Shown here one piece after another: positions 35,930-47,463 of a stretch of 64,000 nucleotides of DNA (the stretch's first letter is position 1; every line of letters begins with the position of its first letter). The position numbers and the translations under genes were made by a program. Source of the DNA: Phocoena phocoena (lineage: Eukaryota; Chordata; Mammalia; Artiodactyla; Phocoenidae); the NCBI RefSeq assembly GCF_963924675.1, contig NC_089221.1, positions 135,450,263 to 135,514,262 of the forward strand, read 5' to 3'. Below the pieces are notes generated by a model, which had not been told where the DNA came from, did not search any database, and saw nothing but the letters and a program-made list of their open reading frames with translations.

Positions 35930-36964
35930 GTTGGAGAGCCTCCTCACTCGATGTCAGTGTGCCCACAGAGCAAACCGTGTAACTTCAGGGCATGGTTGGG
36001 GGTTAGGATCACCACGTGGGGTCCTTTTCTTGTAGGAGGTAGGTGGCCTTTTGGGCTGCTGATTTCCAGGTGTTTAGATACCGCCAGTATCTTGCCCAGA
36101 TGTGGTGGTGGGCCAAGCCCCTTGGTGACTGAAGTTTATCCTACCTGGATGGCATTCTTGCATTGTTCCATTTCAAGTGGTCCCAGTTTTTGCACTAACA
36201 CTCCAATGGCGATTCACGTTTCACCAGGTATGTAAAGGTCAAAGGGTTTAGCTAAATTAGAGAGTTCCAGGGCAAGGGTCTGAATTGACTGCTCTTTCCA
36301 TTCTTGAAAGGCCATTTCTGGATTATATTCAAAAGGATCATCATCTTTTCCTTTCAGTGTTTCATATAGAGGCCCAGCTTGTAGACTGTAATTAGGGATC
36401 CAGAAGCAGCAAACCCTGGCCTCCCCAGGAACCCCTAAGCTATCTTCTAGTTTTAGAAAGGGGTAAGGCTGTAAATTGTTTCTTCCCTTTCCTGGGATGG
36501 GCTTCTCCAACCTTCTGTGAGAATGGAGCCTAGGCAGGTCACTGTAGTCTGTGCTATCTGAGCTTCTTCTTGGACAACTTCTATCCTTTATTGGCTTGGT
36601 AGTTCAGAGGCCTCCTTAGTAGGGCTGGCGATCAGAATGTCGTCTGCATATTGAAGGCGTGTTTCCTTTTCCAGAGGCAGAACTTTTAGGTCTTTAGCTG
36701 AGCTTTCCCCAAAGATGGTGTGGGAATTTTTGAACCCTTGGGGCAAGACGGCCCGGAAGTATTGTTTTAGTTGTATGTTGAGTCCTGCCACTCACAAGCC
36801 AAAATTTCCTGTGACTCTGGGACTAATGGAATACAAAAGAAGGCATCATTGAAGACTAATACAGAATACCAAGTCCTGGTGGTTGGTAGAATGACCAGCA
36901 GGGTGTAGGAACTAGGAACTACAGGAGGTATATCCTCAGTGGCTTCACTGACTGTCCTGACATC
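35930..36964 (-). pseudogene. Endogenous retrovirus pol remnant, class I (gammaretrovirus-like), copy 1
   Basis: A broken minus-strand reverse-transcriptase and connection region. Fingers/palm similarity begins near 36964 (EATEDIPPVV, DAFFCIPLVP). The following frame has LPQGFKNS (LPQG motif) and the catalytic YADD box at 36639-36650. Further on are AKPFDLYIPG near 36220 and GVLVQKLGPLE then TPNHALKLHG, typical of the region leading to RNase H. At least two frame changes and several in-frame stops (for example just after the PGET residues near 36213) break it. No LTR, primer-binding site, gag, integrase or env was recognised. The family normally copies viral RNA into DNA; this copy is dead. 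The same stops occur in copy 2, so inactivation preceded duplication. Confidence 0.85.
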
Positions 36965-36980
36965 CTTTACCATGTCTCCA

Positions 36981-37112
36981 GAAGCCCATGGGACTCCCGA
37001 GGTCAGGCCAATCCCAGGGTATGGGGTGCCCTGGGCAGGTACCCGGCAGCCCATGGGGCTCTCGTGGTCAGGCCCCTCCCAGGATACAGAGCTGCCCTTG
37101 CAGGTACCGTGG
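36981..37112. repeat. 65-bp tandem repeat, two units
   Basis: Two imperfect units (36981-37046 and 37047-37112), each with agcccatggg, ctctcg/ctcccg, gtcaggcc and gcaggtacc. It abuts the upstream limit of pol similarity. Copy 2 has three units. Confidence 0.8.
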
Positions 37113-37550
37113 CAGGGCTGGGCACACAGGAACCTTGCACATAGCCCACATTGCAGAGCACTCCCAGCTCACCTGTCGCTCAGATCTGACACAGAGCACC
37201 TCAGAGCAGTACTTGAACTAAAAAACAGCAGCTCCGACAGGTCTGTGACCCTAGGAATCACTCTGTGTGGCCTCCCTCCACCTGGTCTTCCAGAGACTTC
37301 CACTGCACCCGGGGCACCAGGCCTCTGTCTCCACCCACCGCCCACCCCTCCTCTCCCTGACCCCTGGGTTCCTCTCATTAGGAGAGGGTTTACTTGAAGT
37401 TGTCTCTCACTCATGGGCCAGATAATATGATTAGAAAACAAGCCAGAGCTGTAGCCCCTTGTCTATCCTGACTCTCAGGAGCCCACACCTGTTCCTTGGA
37501 CCTGGGCGATTCAGCAAGTTCCATTTTCTGCAACTGTGAGCCCCTGAGGA
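37113..37550. other. Unassigned GC-rich sequence
   Basis: Shared with copy 2. Open frames on both strands here (for example 36939-37397 plus) run through the minisatellite and have no recognisable domain; I read them as chance frames in GC-rich DNA. Confidence 0.4.
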
Positions 37551-37556
37551 GTGACT

Positions 37557-37631
37557 ATTGGCTGACCTGGGAAGCCTGACAATGCTGGCCAGCCCTCCCC
37601 AGGTGTGCCTGGGTTCAGATCAATATAAACA
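37557..37631 (+). promoter_or_regulatory. Promoter-like element: inverted CCAAT box and TATA box
   Basis: attgg (CCAAT on minus) at 37557-37561 and tataaaca at 37624-37631, about 63 bp apart, the usual order and distance of a class II promoter. Copy 2 keeps both, with an even better TATA (tataaata at 57019-57026). A start site would lie near 37655. It could be a host gene promoter or part of a plus-strand LTR. No direct evidence of activity. Confidence 0.35.
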
Positions 37632-37654
37632 CCGCTCCAGGCAGCAAGAGCCCC

Positions 37655-37860
37655 TGCAGCTGTGCCTGACGCCATTTTCTCTGCCCTGTCAGCAGTCTTG
37701 GGGCTGGGCTGGTGGGAGGGAGTGAGAAGCCACGGCTTTGTGGGTGGTCCAGTGCGAGTGGGGCTCTGGTGGACTTTCTGCAGCAGTTGCGAAGATGTCA
37801 CCTGCTAAAGAAGAGGATGTGTCACCAATACCTGCCACTGGAATTTCTCCCTGGGCAGAG
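37655..37860 (+). other. First-exon-like segment with short ORF and splice donor, copy 1
   Basis: Downstream of the TATA box is a leader of about 140 bp, then ATG at 37795 in a fair context (gcgaagATGt) and exactly 22 codons, beginning MSPAKEEDVSPI and ending in Glu at 37860, followed by gtgagg, a good splice donor. Copy 2 has the same arrangement (ATG 57190, donor 57256) with several amino-acid changes. I do not recognise the protein. No downstream exon was found, so this is probably a relic first exon, or a fortuitous one, captured with the retroviral block. Confidence 0.3.
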
Positions 37861-38419
37861 GTGAGGAAGGAAGAAATCAGTGGGTGCCGGGACAGCAGGG
37901 GTATCTCAGGCAGGGAAATGGAAAGCTTCCAGAAGAGCACCCAGGGCCAGGACCATCCTGGCTGGCCTGCTGGCACCAAGTCGGCTGGCATTCTGTCGCT
38001 CGTGTGGCTCCATGGCCCTTCCTCTAGGCTTTCAAGTCCTTGTACATATTCAGGTGTTTTACCTGGGAAGGGTGGGAACAGTTCAGCAGCAGCTGGCCTG
38101 GGCCTCGGCCCACGTTTACTCACAGATGCCTCGGCACGGTTCCCCAGCTTTGCAATGAGGACGCTTGTTGCGTGGGGCATGCTGGCTGAATGGGAGATGA
38201 TTCCCCACCACTGACCAACTTCAGAATTGTTTACAACTGGAGCAAGTGCCCTGATACGGTTTTCCTCTGTATAACTGGTGGGTTCTGTTTTTTTTTCTTT
38301 TTTCCGTTTTTGGTTCAAGGTAGATTTTATTCCTCTTATTTGTATTTACAGATATAAGCATGGAAATAATTTATTCATATAAATACATGTATGTGAAGGG
38401 AAGAATATTTTTTCTGTTT
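37861..38419. other. Unassigned sequence between exon-like segment and L1
   Basis: No element recognised; T-rich from 38280. A minus-strand frame of 209 codons (37689-38318) crosses it and the exon-like segment. In copy 2 it is shortened to 157 codons and its C-terminal part is lost, so it is not supported as a gene. Confidence 0.4.
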
Positions 38420-39141
38420 TACTTTTTTTAATTTTATTTTTATAATTTTTAAATTAATTTTATATTTTTATACAGCAGGTTCTTATTGCTTATCTATTTT
38501 ATACATATAAATGTATACATGCCAATCCCAAACTCTCAACTCCTCCCACCACCATCCCCCCAACAGCATTCCCTCCTTGGTGTCCATGCGTTTGTTGTCT
38601 ACATCTGTTGCTCTATTTCTGCCTTGCAAAACGGTTCGTCTGTACAGTGTTTGTTGGTTCCACATATATGCATTAATATACAAGATTTGTTTTTCTCTTT
38701 CTGACTTACTTCACTCTGTATGACAGTCTCTAGATCCATCAACGTCTCTACAAATGACCCAATTTCATTCCTTTTTATGGCTTAGTAATATTCCATTTTA
38801 TATATGTACCACTCTTTATGCATTCGTCTGTCTGTGGGCATTTAGGTTGCTTCCATTACCTGGATATTGTAAATAGTGATGCAATGAACATTGCGGTGAA
38901 TGTCTCTTTTTGACTTACGGTTTTGTCTGGATATATGTCCAGTAGTGGGATTGCTGTATCATATGGTAATTCTATTGTTAGTTTTGTAAGAAACTCCATA
39001 ATGTTCTTCACAGTGACTGTATCAATTTACATTCCAACAGTAGTGGAAGTGGGTTCCTTATCTCCACACCCTTTCCAGCATTTGTTGTTTGTAGATTTTC
39101 TGATGATGCCCATTCTAACAGGTGTGAGGAGATACCCCATG
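38420..39141 (-). mobile_element. L1 LINE 3' end fragment (reverse)
   Basis: T-rich tail, then tatacagcaggttcttattg, the 3' UTR and distal ORF2 (ttaggttgcttccattacct near 38841, ccagtagtgggattgctgta near 38939). Satellite resumes directly at 39142. Present at the same place in copy 2 (57821-58522), so insertion preceded duplication. Confidence 0.9.
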
Positions 39142-40283
39142 GTTGAGTCGATTTCGTTGAGCAAGGAGTAGGTCTTCACTATTACATATTCGGCTTATGG
39201 AATGGTATCTGTGCTAATTTCAATCTCTGGTTTTATACAGCACCCCAACTCAACTTTCCCCTTAAGCAAGCATAAGTAATTTATCTAAATGTGAGACTCT
39301 GTTCGGTTTTGTAATTCAGTTCATGTGTAGCCAAGTTTACACTCCCTCTATTAGTGATATCTTATGATAATTATCTTTCTCTGTGTTACATGTTTCTCTT
39401 AGAATCATCTTACTTAAACCCACTCAATTTGCTGCTACAGGCCTGATGACATTGATTTCATTGCTGAGTGCTATTCCATTGTACGTAAGTAGCACAACTT
39501 TTTTAACCATGTTTTCTTTCCGGGATATTTAATTTGTAGTGGACTTGAGGTTCTTGTAAACACAGCAGCCCTAAATTTTGTGTTGGCTGTGTCTTGTTGA
39601 TTTTAATTTTCCTAAGCTATAGGGCCATAAGTGGAAGTGCCCTAGGCTCTGTAGCTTTGTTTTCTAGATGTTTCAGGATACACCATAAACATCTCCCAGG
39701 TGTCAGTTCGCAATTTACATCCGGACCATCAGCATAACAAGGCTTCCTGTTCTCCATGGCGTGTCCTGTGTTTCTGGTTTTTACACTTTTTTCAGATGCC
39801 CCTTTTGACGACTGGGAAATGAGACTTCATTGTAGTGCAGATTTCCATTGCTTCAGTGCTTGGTTTGCCAAAAAGGGCATGTGAGTTTTTTCCTGAATAT
39901 ATAAAGGAAAAAATGTATACGCACTTTTTGTCCAAGTGCGTCACTGTCAAAAATATGCCGCTTTTCATATGTTTTAAATGCAATTCCAATCTACCTCCTG
40001 AAATCTGATTCCTGCAATTCTGCCTCGTTTTCAAGTCTTCTTTGAATCCTTACTTCAATATATTTTTGCCAATCGCTGTCATTTATAACTCTGCATAGCT
40101 GTCATTTATAACTCTGCAGGTTTGTGAATAACAGTGCCCCTGATTTCCTTTCTTAACTGGCTTCCTTATAAGCAAGGTTTGCTTCAGGCCGTAATCTGTT
40201 TCTGGAACCGCACGCTGAGCCTTTGGTTAATTCCTTTTCCTGGTGGGAAATTAGAGTTAAATGTGCCCGTCCAGACACCTGCC
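39142..40283 (-). repeat. 1.75-kb L1-derived satellite, remainder of the interrupted monomer and a partial monomer
   Basis: Continues the monomer interrupted at 34005 (gttgagcaaggagtaggtct), reaches its palindrome at 39866 and carries about 350 bp of the next monomer. It then switches at about 40283 (gtccagacacct) into GC-rich satellite. Confidence 0.85.
39866..39933. repeat. Mariner-like palindrome, degenerate
   Basis: Arms tgccaaaaagggcatgtgag and atgtatacgcactttttgtc, with centre tcctgaatatataaagga. Closely related to the copy at 59245. Confidence 0.8.
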
Positions 40284-43200
40284 TCACTCCCAGCCCCTTG
40301 GTGATGTGTGTCCTCTGGTTTGAGGCCACATGTGCTGCGTTCGTCATCTTTTGATGCTGTGGCCCCACAGGTGAGAGGACACTCCTGCCTGGTTCCCATC
40401 CCCTTGGTGATGTGGGCCCTCTGGTGAGAGTCTGATCCTGGCTGTGTTCCTCACCCTTCTGTGAGGTGTGCCCTCTGCTGTGAGGTAACTCCTGCCTGGC
40501 TTGCTCCCGTTGCCTTGGTGACGTCGGCCCTCTGGTGGCAGTTGGAGCCTGCTGGGAGCCTCCTCTCCTTGGTGATGAGGACCCACTGGTGTCAGGCTCT
40601 AACTGCTGGGCTTCCCAGGTTTTCTGATATGAGCCCTCTGATGCCAGGACACTCCTGTCAGGTTCCCATCCCCATGGGGTTGTGGGCCTTCTGCTCTGAG
40701 GTCTCAACACCTGGGTGGCTCACAGTTTCATGATGTTGGCTCTCTGGAGTTAGTTGACTCAGGCCTAGATCCCGTAGTCTCTGTGCTCTGCGCCGCCTCC
40801 TGAGAGGTTCCACCTGCTGGATTCCTTACCGTATTTTTCTTTGGGCTCTGTGTTTTGAGGCTCCTCCAGCCTGCCTCATTCCCAGCCAATTGGTGATGAA
40901 GGTTCTCTGGTTTGAGGCCATATGTGCCGCTTTCCTAACCTTTTAGTGATGTGGCCCCACTGGTGTGAGGACACTCCTGCCTGGTTCCCATCCCCTTGGT
41001 GATGTTGGCCCTCTGATGAGAGTCTGATCCTGGCTGAGTTCCTCAACCTTCTGTGAGGTAGGCCCTCTGCTGTGAGGTCACTGCTGCCTGGCTGGCACAG
41101 GTCACCTTGGCGATGTGGGCTCTCAGTTTGGAGCTGTTGCCTGCTGGGAGTCTCCTCAATCAGTAATGAGGGCCCTCTTGCGTCAGGCCCTAACTCTTGG
41201 GCTCCCAAAATTTTCTGATGTGCACCCTGTGGTGCGAGTACACTCCTGCCAAGTTCCCAAACACATGGGAATGTGGGCCTTCTGCTGTGAGATCACAAAG
41301 CCTGGGTTGCTCACAGTTTCATGATGAGGGCCCTATGGTGCGAGTTCATTCCAGACTGGATCCCATAGCCTTGCTGCTCCTGGCCGCCTGCTGGGAGGTT
41401 CCAACTGCGGGATTCCTCACATTTTTTATTCTATTGGCCCTCTGTTTTGTGGCTCCTCCTGCCTGCCTCACACCCAGCCCCTTGGTGATGTGTGTTCTCT
41501 GGTTTGAGGCCACGTGTTCTGGGTCCCTCAACTTTCGATGATGTGGCCCCACTAGTGTGAAGACACTCCGGCCTGGTTCCCTTTGCCTTGGGCATGTGGG
41601 CCCTCTGGTGAGAGTCTGATCCTTGTTGGGTTCCTCACACTTCTTTGAGGTGGGTCCTCTGCTCTGAGGTCTCGCCAGCCTGGCAGGCACACCCTGCCTC
41701 AGAGACGTCGGCCCTCTGGTAGCCGTTGGAGCCTGCTGGGAGCCATCTCCCCTTGGTGATGAGGACCCTCTGGCATCAGGCCCTAACTGCTGGGTTCCCC
41801 GCATTTTCTGATGTGTGCCCACTGGTGCGATGACACTCCTGTCAGGTTCCCATCCCCATGGGGATGCGGGCCTTCTGCTCTGAGGTCCCAACGTCTTGGT
41901 TGCTCACAGTTTCATGATATGGGCCCTCTGCTGTGAGTTCACTGCGGCCTGGATCCCATAGACTCGGTGCTCTGTGCCACCTGCTGGCAGGTTCCAACTG
42001 CTGGTTTACTCACCTTTTTTATTCTAAGGGCCCTGTGTTGTGTGGTTACTCCTGCCTGCCTCACTCTGAGCCCTTTGGAGATGTGGGTCCTCTGGTTTAG
42101 ACAACATGTGCTGGGTTCCTCACCTTTCTATGATGTGACCACCTTGGTGTGAGGACACTCCTGCATGGTTCCGATTCCCTTGGTGATGTGGGCCCTCTGG
42201 TGAGAGTCTTATCCTTTCTGGGTTCCTCATCTTTTTGTGAGGTAAGCCCTCTGCTGTGATTTCACTCCTGCCTGGCTGGCACACATCACCTTGGTGACGT
42301 GGGCCCTCAGTTGGGAGTTGGTGCCAGAGGGGAGTCTCCTCCCCTCGGTAATGAGGGCCCTCTGGCGTCAGCCCCTAACTCCTGGGCTCCCAAAATTTTC
42401 AGATGTGCGCCCAGTGCTGCGAGTACACTCCTGCCAAGTTCCCAAACCCAGGGGAATGTGGGCCTTCTGCTCTGAGGTCCCAACGCCTGGGTTGCTCACA
42501 GTTTCATGATGTGAGCCCTCTGTGGTGAGTTCACTGTGGCCTGGATCCCATAGACTCAGTGCTCCTGGCCACCTGCTGGGAGGATCCAACTACGGTATTC
42601 CTCAACTTTTTTATTCTATGGGCCCTCTGTTTTGAGGCTCCTACTGCCTGCCGCACACCAAGCCCCTTGGTGATGTGTGTCCTCTTGTTTTAGGCCCCGT
42701 GTGATGTGTCCCTCAACTTTCAATGATGTGGCCCCACTGGTGTGAGGACACTCCTGCCTGGTTCCCAACCCCTTGGTGATGTTCGGCTCTCTGGTGAGAG
42801 TCTGATCCTGAGTGGGTTCCTCACCCTTCTGTGAGGTGGGCCCTCTGCTGTGAGGTAAATCCTGCCTGTCTGGCACACGTCACCTTGGTGGCGTGGGCCC
42901 TCAGTTGGGAGTTGGTGCCTGCTGGGGGTCTACTCCCCTTGGTAATGAGGGCACTCTGGCCTCAGGCCCTAACTCCTGAGTTCCAATAATTTTCTGATGT
43001 GCGCCCAGTGGTGCGAGGACACTCCTGCCTGGTTCCCATCCCCATGGGCATGTGGGCCTTCAGCTCTGAGGTCCCAACGCCTGGGTTGCTCACAGTTTCA
43101 TGCTGTAGGCTCTCTGGTGTTACTTCCCTGAGGCCTAGATTCCATAGCCTCTGTGCTCTGAGCCACCTGATGGGAGGTTCCAACTGCAGGATTCCTCACG

Positions 43201-46200
43201 TTTTCTTTCTTTGACCCCTGTGCTGTGAGGCTCCTTCTGCCTGCCTCATTCGCAGACCACTTGTGATGCAGGTGCTCTGGTTTGAGGCCACATGTGCAGG
43301 TTGCCTCACCTTTTACTGATGTGGGCCCACTGGTGTGAGGGCACTCCTGCCTGGTTGGCACACGTCACCTTGGACACATGGGCCATCTGGTTGCAGTTGG
43401 AGCATGCTGGGAGCCTCTTCCCCTTGGTGATGAGGGCCCTCTGGGGTCAGGCCCTAAGCGCTGGGCTCCCCACATTTTCTGATGTGCGCCCACTGGTGCG
43501 ATGACACTCCTGCCAGGTTCCCATCCCCATGGGGATGTGGGCCTTCTGCTCTGAGGTCCCAACGGCAGGCTTGCTCACAGTTTCATGATGTGGTCCCTCT
43601 GCTGTGAGTTAACTGTGGCCTGGATCTCATAGACTCGGTGCTCTTGGCCGCCTGCTCAGACGTTCCAACAGCTGGGTTCCTCACATTTTTTATTCTATGG
43701 GCCCTGTGTTGTGAGACATTTCCTGCCTGCCTCTCTCCGAGCCCCTTGGTGATGTGGGTCCTCTGGTTTGAGGCCACATGCACTGGGTTCCTCACCTTTC
43801 AATGATGTGGCCCCACTGGTGTGAGGACTCCTGCCTGGTTCCCATCCCCTTGGTGATGTGGGCCCTCTGGTGAGAGTCTGATCCTGGCTGGGTTCCTCAG
43901 CCTTCTGTGAGGCAAGCCCTCTGCTGTGAGGTCAATCCTGCCTGGCTCGCACATGTTGTCTTGGCGATGTGGGCCTTCTGGTGGAATTTGGAGCCTGCTG
44001 GGATCCTCCTCCCCTCAGTAAAGATGGCCCCCTGGCTTCAGGCCCTAACTGCTTGTTACCCACATTTTCTGATACGTGCTAAGTGGTGCGAGGACACTCC
44101 TGCCAGGTTCCCATCCCCATGGGGATGTGCGCCCTCTGCTCAGAAGTCCCAATGTATGGGTTGGTCACAGTTTTATTAGGCCTCTGCGGTGAGTTCACTG
44201 TGGCCTGGATCCCATAGACTTGGTGCTCTGGGCCGCCTGCTGGGAGATTCCTACTGCTGGATTCCTCACATTTTTTATTCTATGGGCCCTGTGTTGTGAG
44301 TCTGCTCCTGCATGCTTCACTTCTAGCCCCTTTGTGATGTGTGTCCCGTTGTTTGTGGTCACATATACTGGGGTCCTCACATTATGCTGAGGTGGCCTCA
44401 CAGTATGAGGACTCTCCTGCCTGGTTCCCATTCCCTGGGTGATGTGGGCCCTCTGGTGAGAGTCTGATCCTGTTTTGGTTCCTCACACTTCTGTGAGGTG
44501 GGCCCTCTGCTCTGATGTCCCTTCTGCCTAGCTGGCACATACTGTGTTGGTGAAGTTGGCCCTCTGGTGGCAGTTGGAGCCTGCTGGGAGCCTCCTCCCC
44601 TCGGTGATGAGGGCTCTCTGGCGTCAGGCCCTACCTGCTGGGTACAAACATTTTCTGATACGTGCTAAGTGGTGTGAGGACACTCCTGCCAGGTTCCCAT
44701 CCCCATTGGGATGTGGGCCTTCTGTCTGAGGTCCCAACGTCTAGGTTGCTCACAGTTTCATGATATAGGCCCTCTGCTGTGAGTTCACTGCGGCCTGGAT
44801 CCCTTAGACTCAGTGCTCTGTGCCACCCGCTGGCAGGTTCCAACTTCTGGTTTACTCACCGTTTTATTCTGTGGGCCCTATATTGTGTGGCTACTCCTGC
44901 CTGCCTCACTCTGAGCCCTTTGGAGATGTGGGTCCTCTGGTTTAAGCCACATGTGCTGGGTTCCTCACCTTTCTATGATGTGGCCCCACTAGTGTGAGGA
45001 CACTGTGGCCTGGTTCCCTTTCCCTTGGGCATGTGGGTCCTCTGGTGAGAGTCTTATCCTGGCTGAGATCCTCACCCTATTGTGAGGTAAGCCCTCTGCT
45101 GTGAATTCAATCCTGCCTGGCTGGCACACATCACCTTGGCGAAGTTGGCCCTCAGTTGGGAGTTGCTGCCTGCTGGGAGTCTCCACCCCTTGATAATGAG
45201 GGCCCTCTGTCGTCAGCCCCTAACTCCTGGGCTCCCAATATTTACTGATGTGCGCCCTGTGGTGCGAGAAAACTCCTGCCAGGTTCCAACCTCATGGGAA
45301 TTTGGGCCTTTTGCTCTGAGGTCCCATCGCCTGGGGTGCTCACAGTTTCATGATGAGGGCCATCGGGTGTGAGTTCACTCAGGTCTGGATCCCATAGACT
45401 CGCTGCTCCTGGCCACCTGCTGGGAGGTTCCACCTGCGGGATTCCTCACCTTTTTTATTCTATGGGCCCTCTGTTTTGAGGCTCCTCCTGCCTGCCAAAC
45501 ACCCAGCCCCTTGGTGATGTGTGTCCTCTGGTTTGAGGCCACGTGTTATGGGTCCCTCAACTTTCAATTATGTGGCCCCACTGGTGTGAGGACACTCCTC
45601 CCTGGTTCCCATCCCCTTGGTGATGTGGGCCCTCTGGTGAGAGTCTGATCCTGGCTGGGTTCCTCACCCTTCTGTGAGGTGGGCCCTCTACTGTGACGTA
45701 ACTCCTGTCTGGCTTCCCATTGCCTTGGTGACTTTTTATTTCTGGTGGCATTTGGAGCCTACAGGGAGCCTCCTCTCCTCGTTGATGAGGGTCCTGTGGT
45801 TTCAGGCCGTAACTGCTGTGCTCCCCACGTTTTCTGGTGTGAGCCCTGTGATAACAGGACACTCCTGTTAGGTTCCCATCCCCATGGGGATGTGGTCCTT
45901 CTGCTCTGTGGTCCAAGCGCCTGGGTTGCTCACAGTTTGATGATATTGGCTCTCTGGTGTTCATTCACTCAGGCTTAGATCCCATAGCCTCTGTGCTCTG
46001 GGCCTCCTGCTGGGAGGTTACAACTGCTGGATTCCTCACCTTTTTTATTCTTTGGGCCCTGTGTTGTGAGTTCCCTCCTGCCTGCCTCACTCCCAGCCCC
46101 TTGGTGATGTGGGACGTCTGGTTTGTGGCCACATATGCCGGTTTCCTCAACTTTCCATGATGTGGCCCCACTGGTGTGAGGACACTCCTGCCTGGTTCCC

Positions 46201-47463
46201 ATCCACTTGGTGATGTGAGCCCTCTGGTGAGAGTCTGATCCTGGCTGGGTTCCTCACACTTCTGTGTGGTGTGCCCTCTGCTATGAGGTCACTCCTGCCT
46301 GGTTGGCACAAGTCGCCTTGGCCACATGGGCCCTCTGGTTGCAGTTGAAGCGTGCTGGTTGCCTCTTCCTGTCAGTGCTGAGGGCCCTCTTGCGTCAGGG
46401 CCTAACTGCTGGGCTCCGCATATTTTCTGATGTGCGCCCATTGGTGCGATGACACTCATGCCAGGTTCCCATACCCATGGGTATATGGGCCTTCTGCTCT
46501 GTGGTCCCAACGGCTGGGTTGCTCACAGTATCATGATGAGGGCCCTCTGGTGTGAGTTATTTCTGGCCTGGATCCCATAGCCCTGGTGCTCTGGGCCACC
46601 TGCTGGGAAGTTCCATCTGCTGGATTCCTCACGTTTTTTATACTATGGGCTCTGTGTTGTGAGGCTAATCCTGCCTGCCTCACTCCGAGCCCCTTGGTGA
46701 TGTGGTTCCTCTTGTTTGAGGCCATATGTGCTGTGTTTCTCAACTTTCCATAAGGTCACCCCACTGGTGTGAGGACACTCCTGCCTTTTTCCCATCCCCT
46801 TGCTGATGTGGGCCCTCTGTTGAGAGTCTGATCCTTGCTGCATTCCTTACCCTTCTGCGAGGTGGGTCCTCTGATGTGTGGTCACTCCTGCCTGGCTGGC
46901 ACACGTCACCTTGGAGATATGGGCTCTCAGTTCGGAGTTGTTGCCTGTTGGGAGTCACCTCCCGTCGGTAATGAGGGCCCTCTGGCGTCAGGCCCTAACT
47001 CTTGGACTCCCAAAATTTTCTAATGTTCACCCTGTGGTGCAAGTACACTCCTGCCAAGTTCCCAAACCCATGGGAATGTGGGCCTTCTGCTCTGAGATCA
47101 CAAAGTCTGGGTTGCTCAGAGTTTCATGATGAGAGCCCTCTGGTGTGAGTTCATTCCGGACAGGATCCCATAGCCTTGCTGCTCCTGACCGCCTGCTGGG
47201 TGGTTCCAACTGCGGGATTCCTCACCTTTTTTATTCTATTGGCCCTCTGTGTTGTGGCTCCTCCTGCCAGCCTCACACCCAACCCCTTTGTGATGTGTGT
47301 CCTCTGGTTTGAGGCAACGTGCTCTGGGTCCCTCATCTTTCGATGATGTGGCCCGACTAGTGTGAGGACACTCCGGCCTGGTTCCCTTTCCCTTGGCGAC
47401 GTGGACCCTCTGTTGTCCACTGGATCGTGCTGGGAACCTCCTCCCTTCGTTAATGACGGCCCT
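40284..47463. repeat. GC-rich satellite array 1: about 592-bp units of eleven 54-bp sub-repeats
   Basis: The marker gagagtctgatcctgg recurs near 40425, 41017, 41609, 42200, 42797, 43871, 44455, 45047, 45639, 46226 and 46822, about 592 bp apart apart from one short unit (42797-43871 spans 1074). Each unit divides into eleven sub-repeats of 52-58 bp, most beginning with a form of gggccctctggtg and holding an actcctgcc-like centre. Sub-repeat variants follow a fixed order: gagagtctgatcc, tggctggcacacg, cagttggagcctg, gtcaggccctaac, gcgaggacactcc, ctgaggtcccaac, tgagttcactg, gaggttccaactg, ctgcctgcctcac, gaggccacatg, gtgaggacactcc. Unit and sub-repeat lengths keep frames open, giving spurious minus-strand ORFs of up to 185 codons. 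No promoter, gene or known family recognised. Confidence 0.9.

Larger units (their letters stand above)
32870..40283. repeat. Segmental repeat copy 1 (about 7.4 kb) of a 19.3-kb macro-repeat
   Basis: Collinear with 52190-59650 at an offset of 19320 across most of its length. It includes satellite, the pol-containing insert, the exon-like segment, the L1 fragment, the satellite remainder and the junction into GC-rich satellite. Most blocks differ only at scattered positions by eye. Left of about 32870 similarity drops to that of ordinary sister monomers. Confidence 0.85.

Noticed and set aside
35930..36964. An active reverse transcriptase or domesticated retroviral gene
   Set aside because: Several stops and frame changes are shared by both copies; no start, LTR or conserved full-length frame.
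37689..38318. Minus-strand ORF of 209 codons as a gene
   Set aside because: In copy 2 it shrinks to 157 codons and its shared part has no recognisable domain; the plus-strand exon-like reading overlaps it.
40284..47463. A CRISPR array or a coding minisatellite gene
   Set aside because: Spacers are not unique, the genome is mammalian, and sub-repeats are degenerate copies of one another. ORFs exist on both strands only because units are multiples of three.
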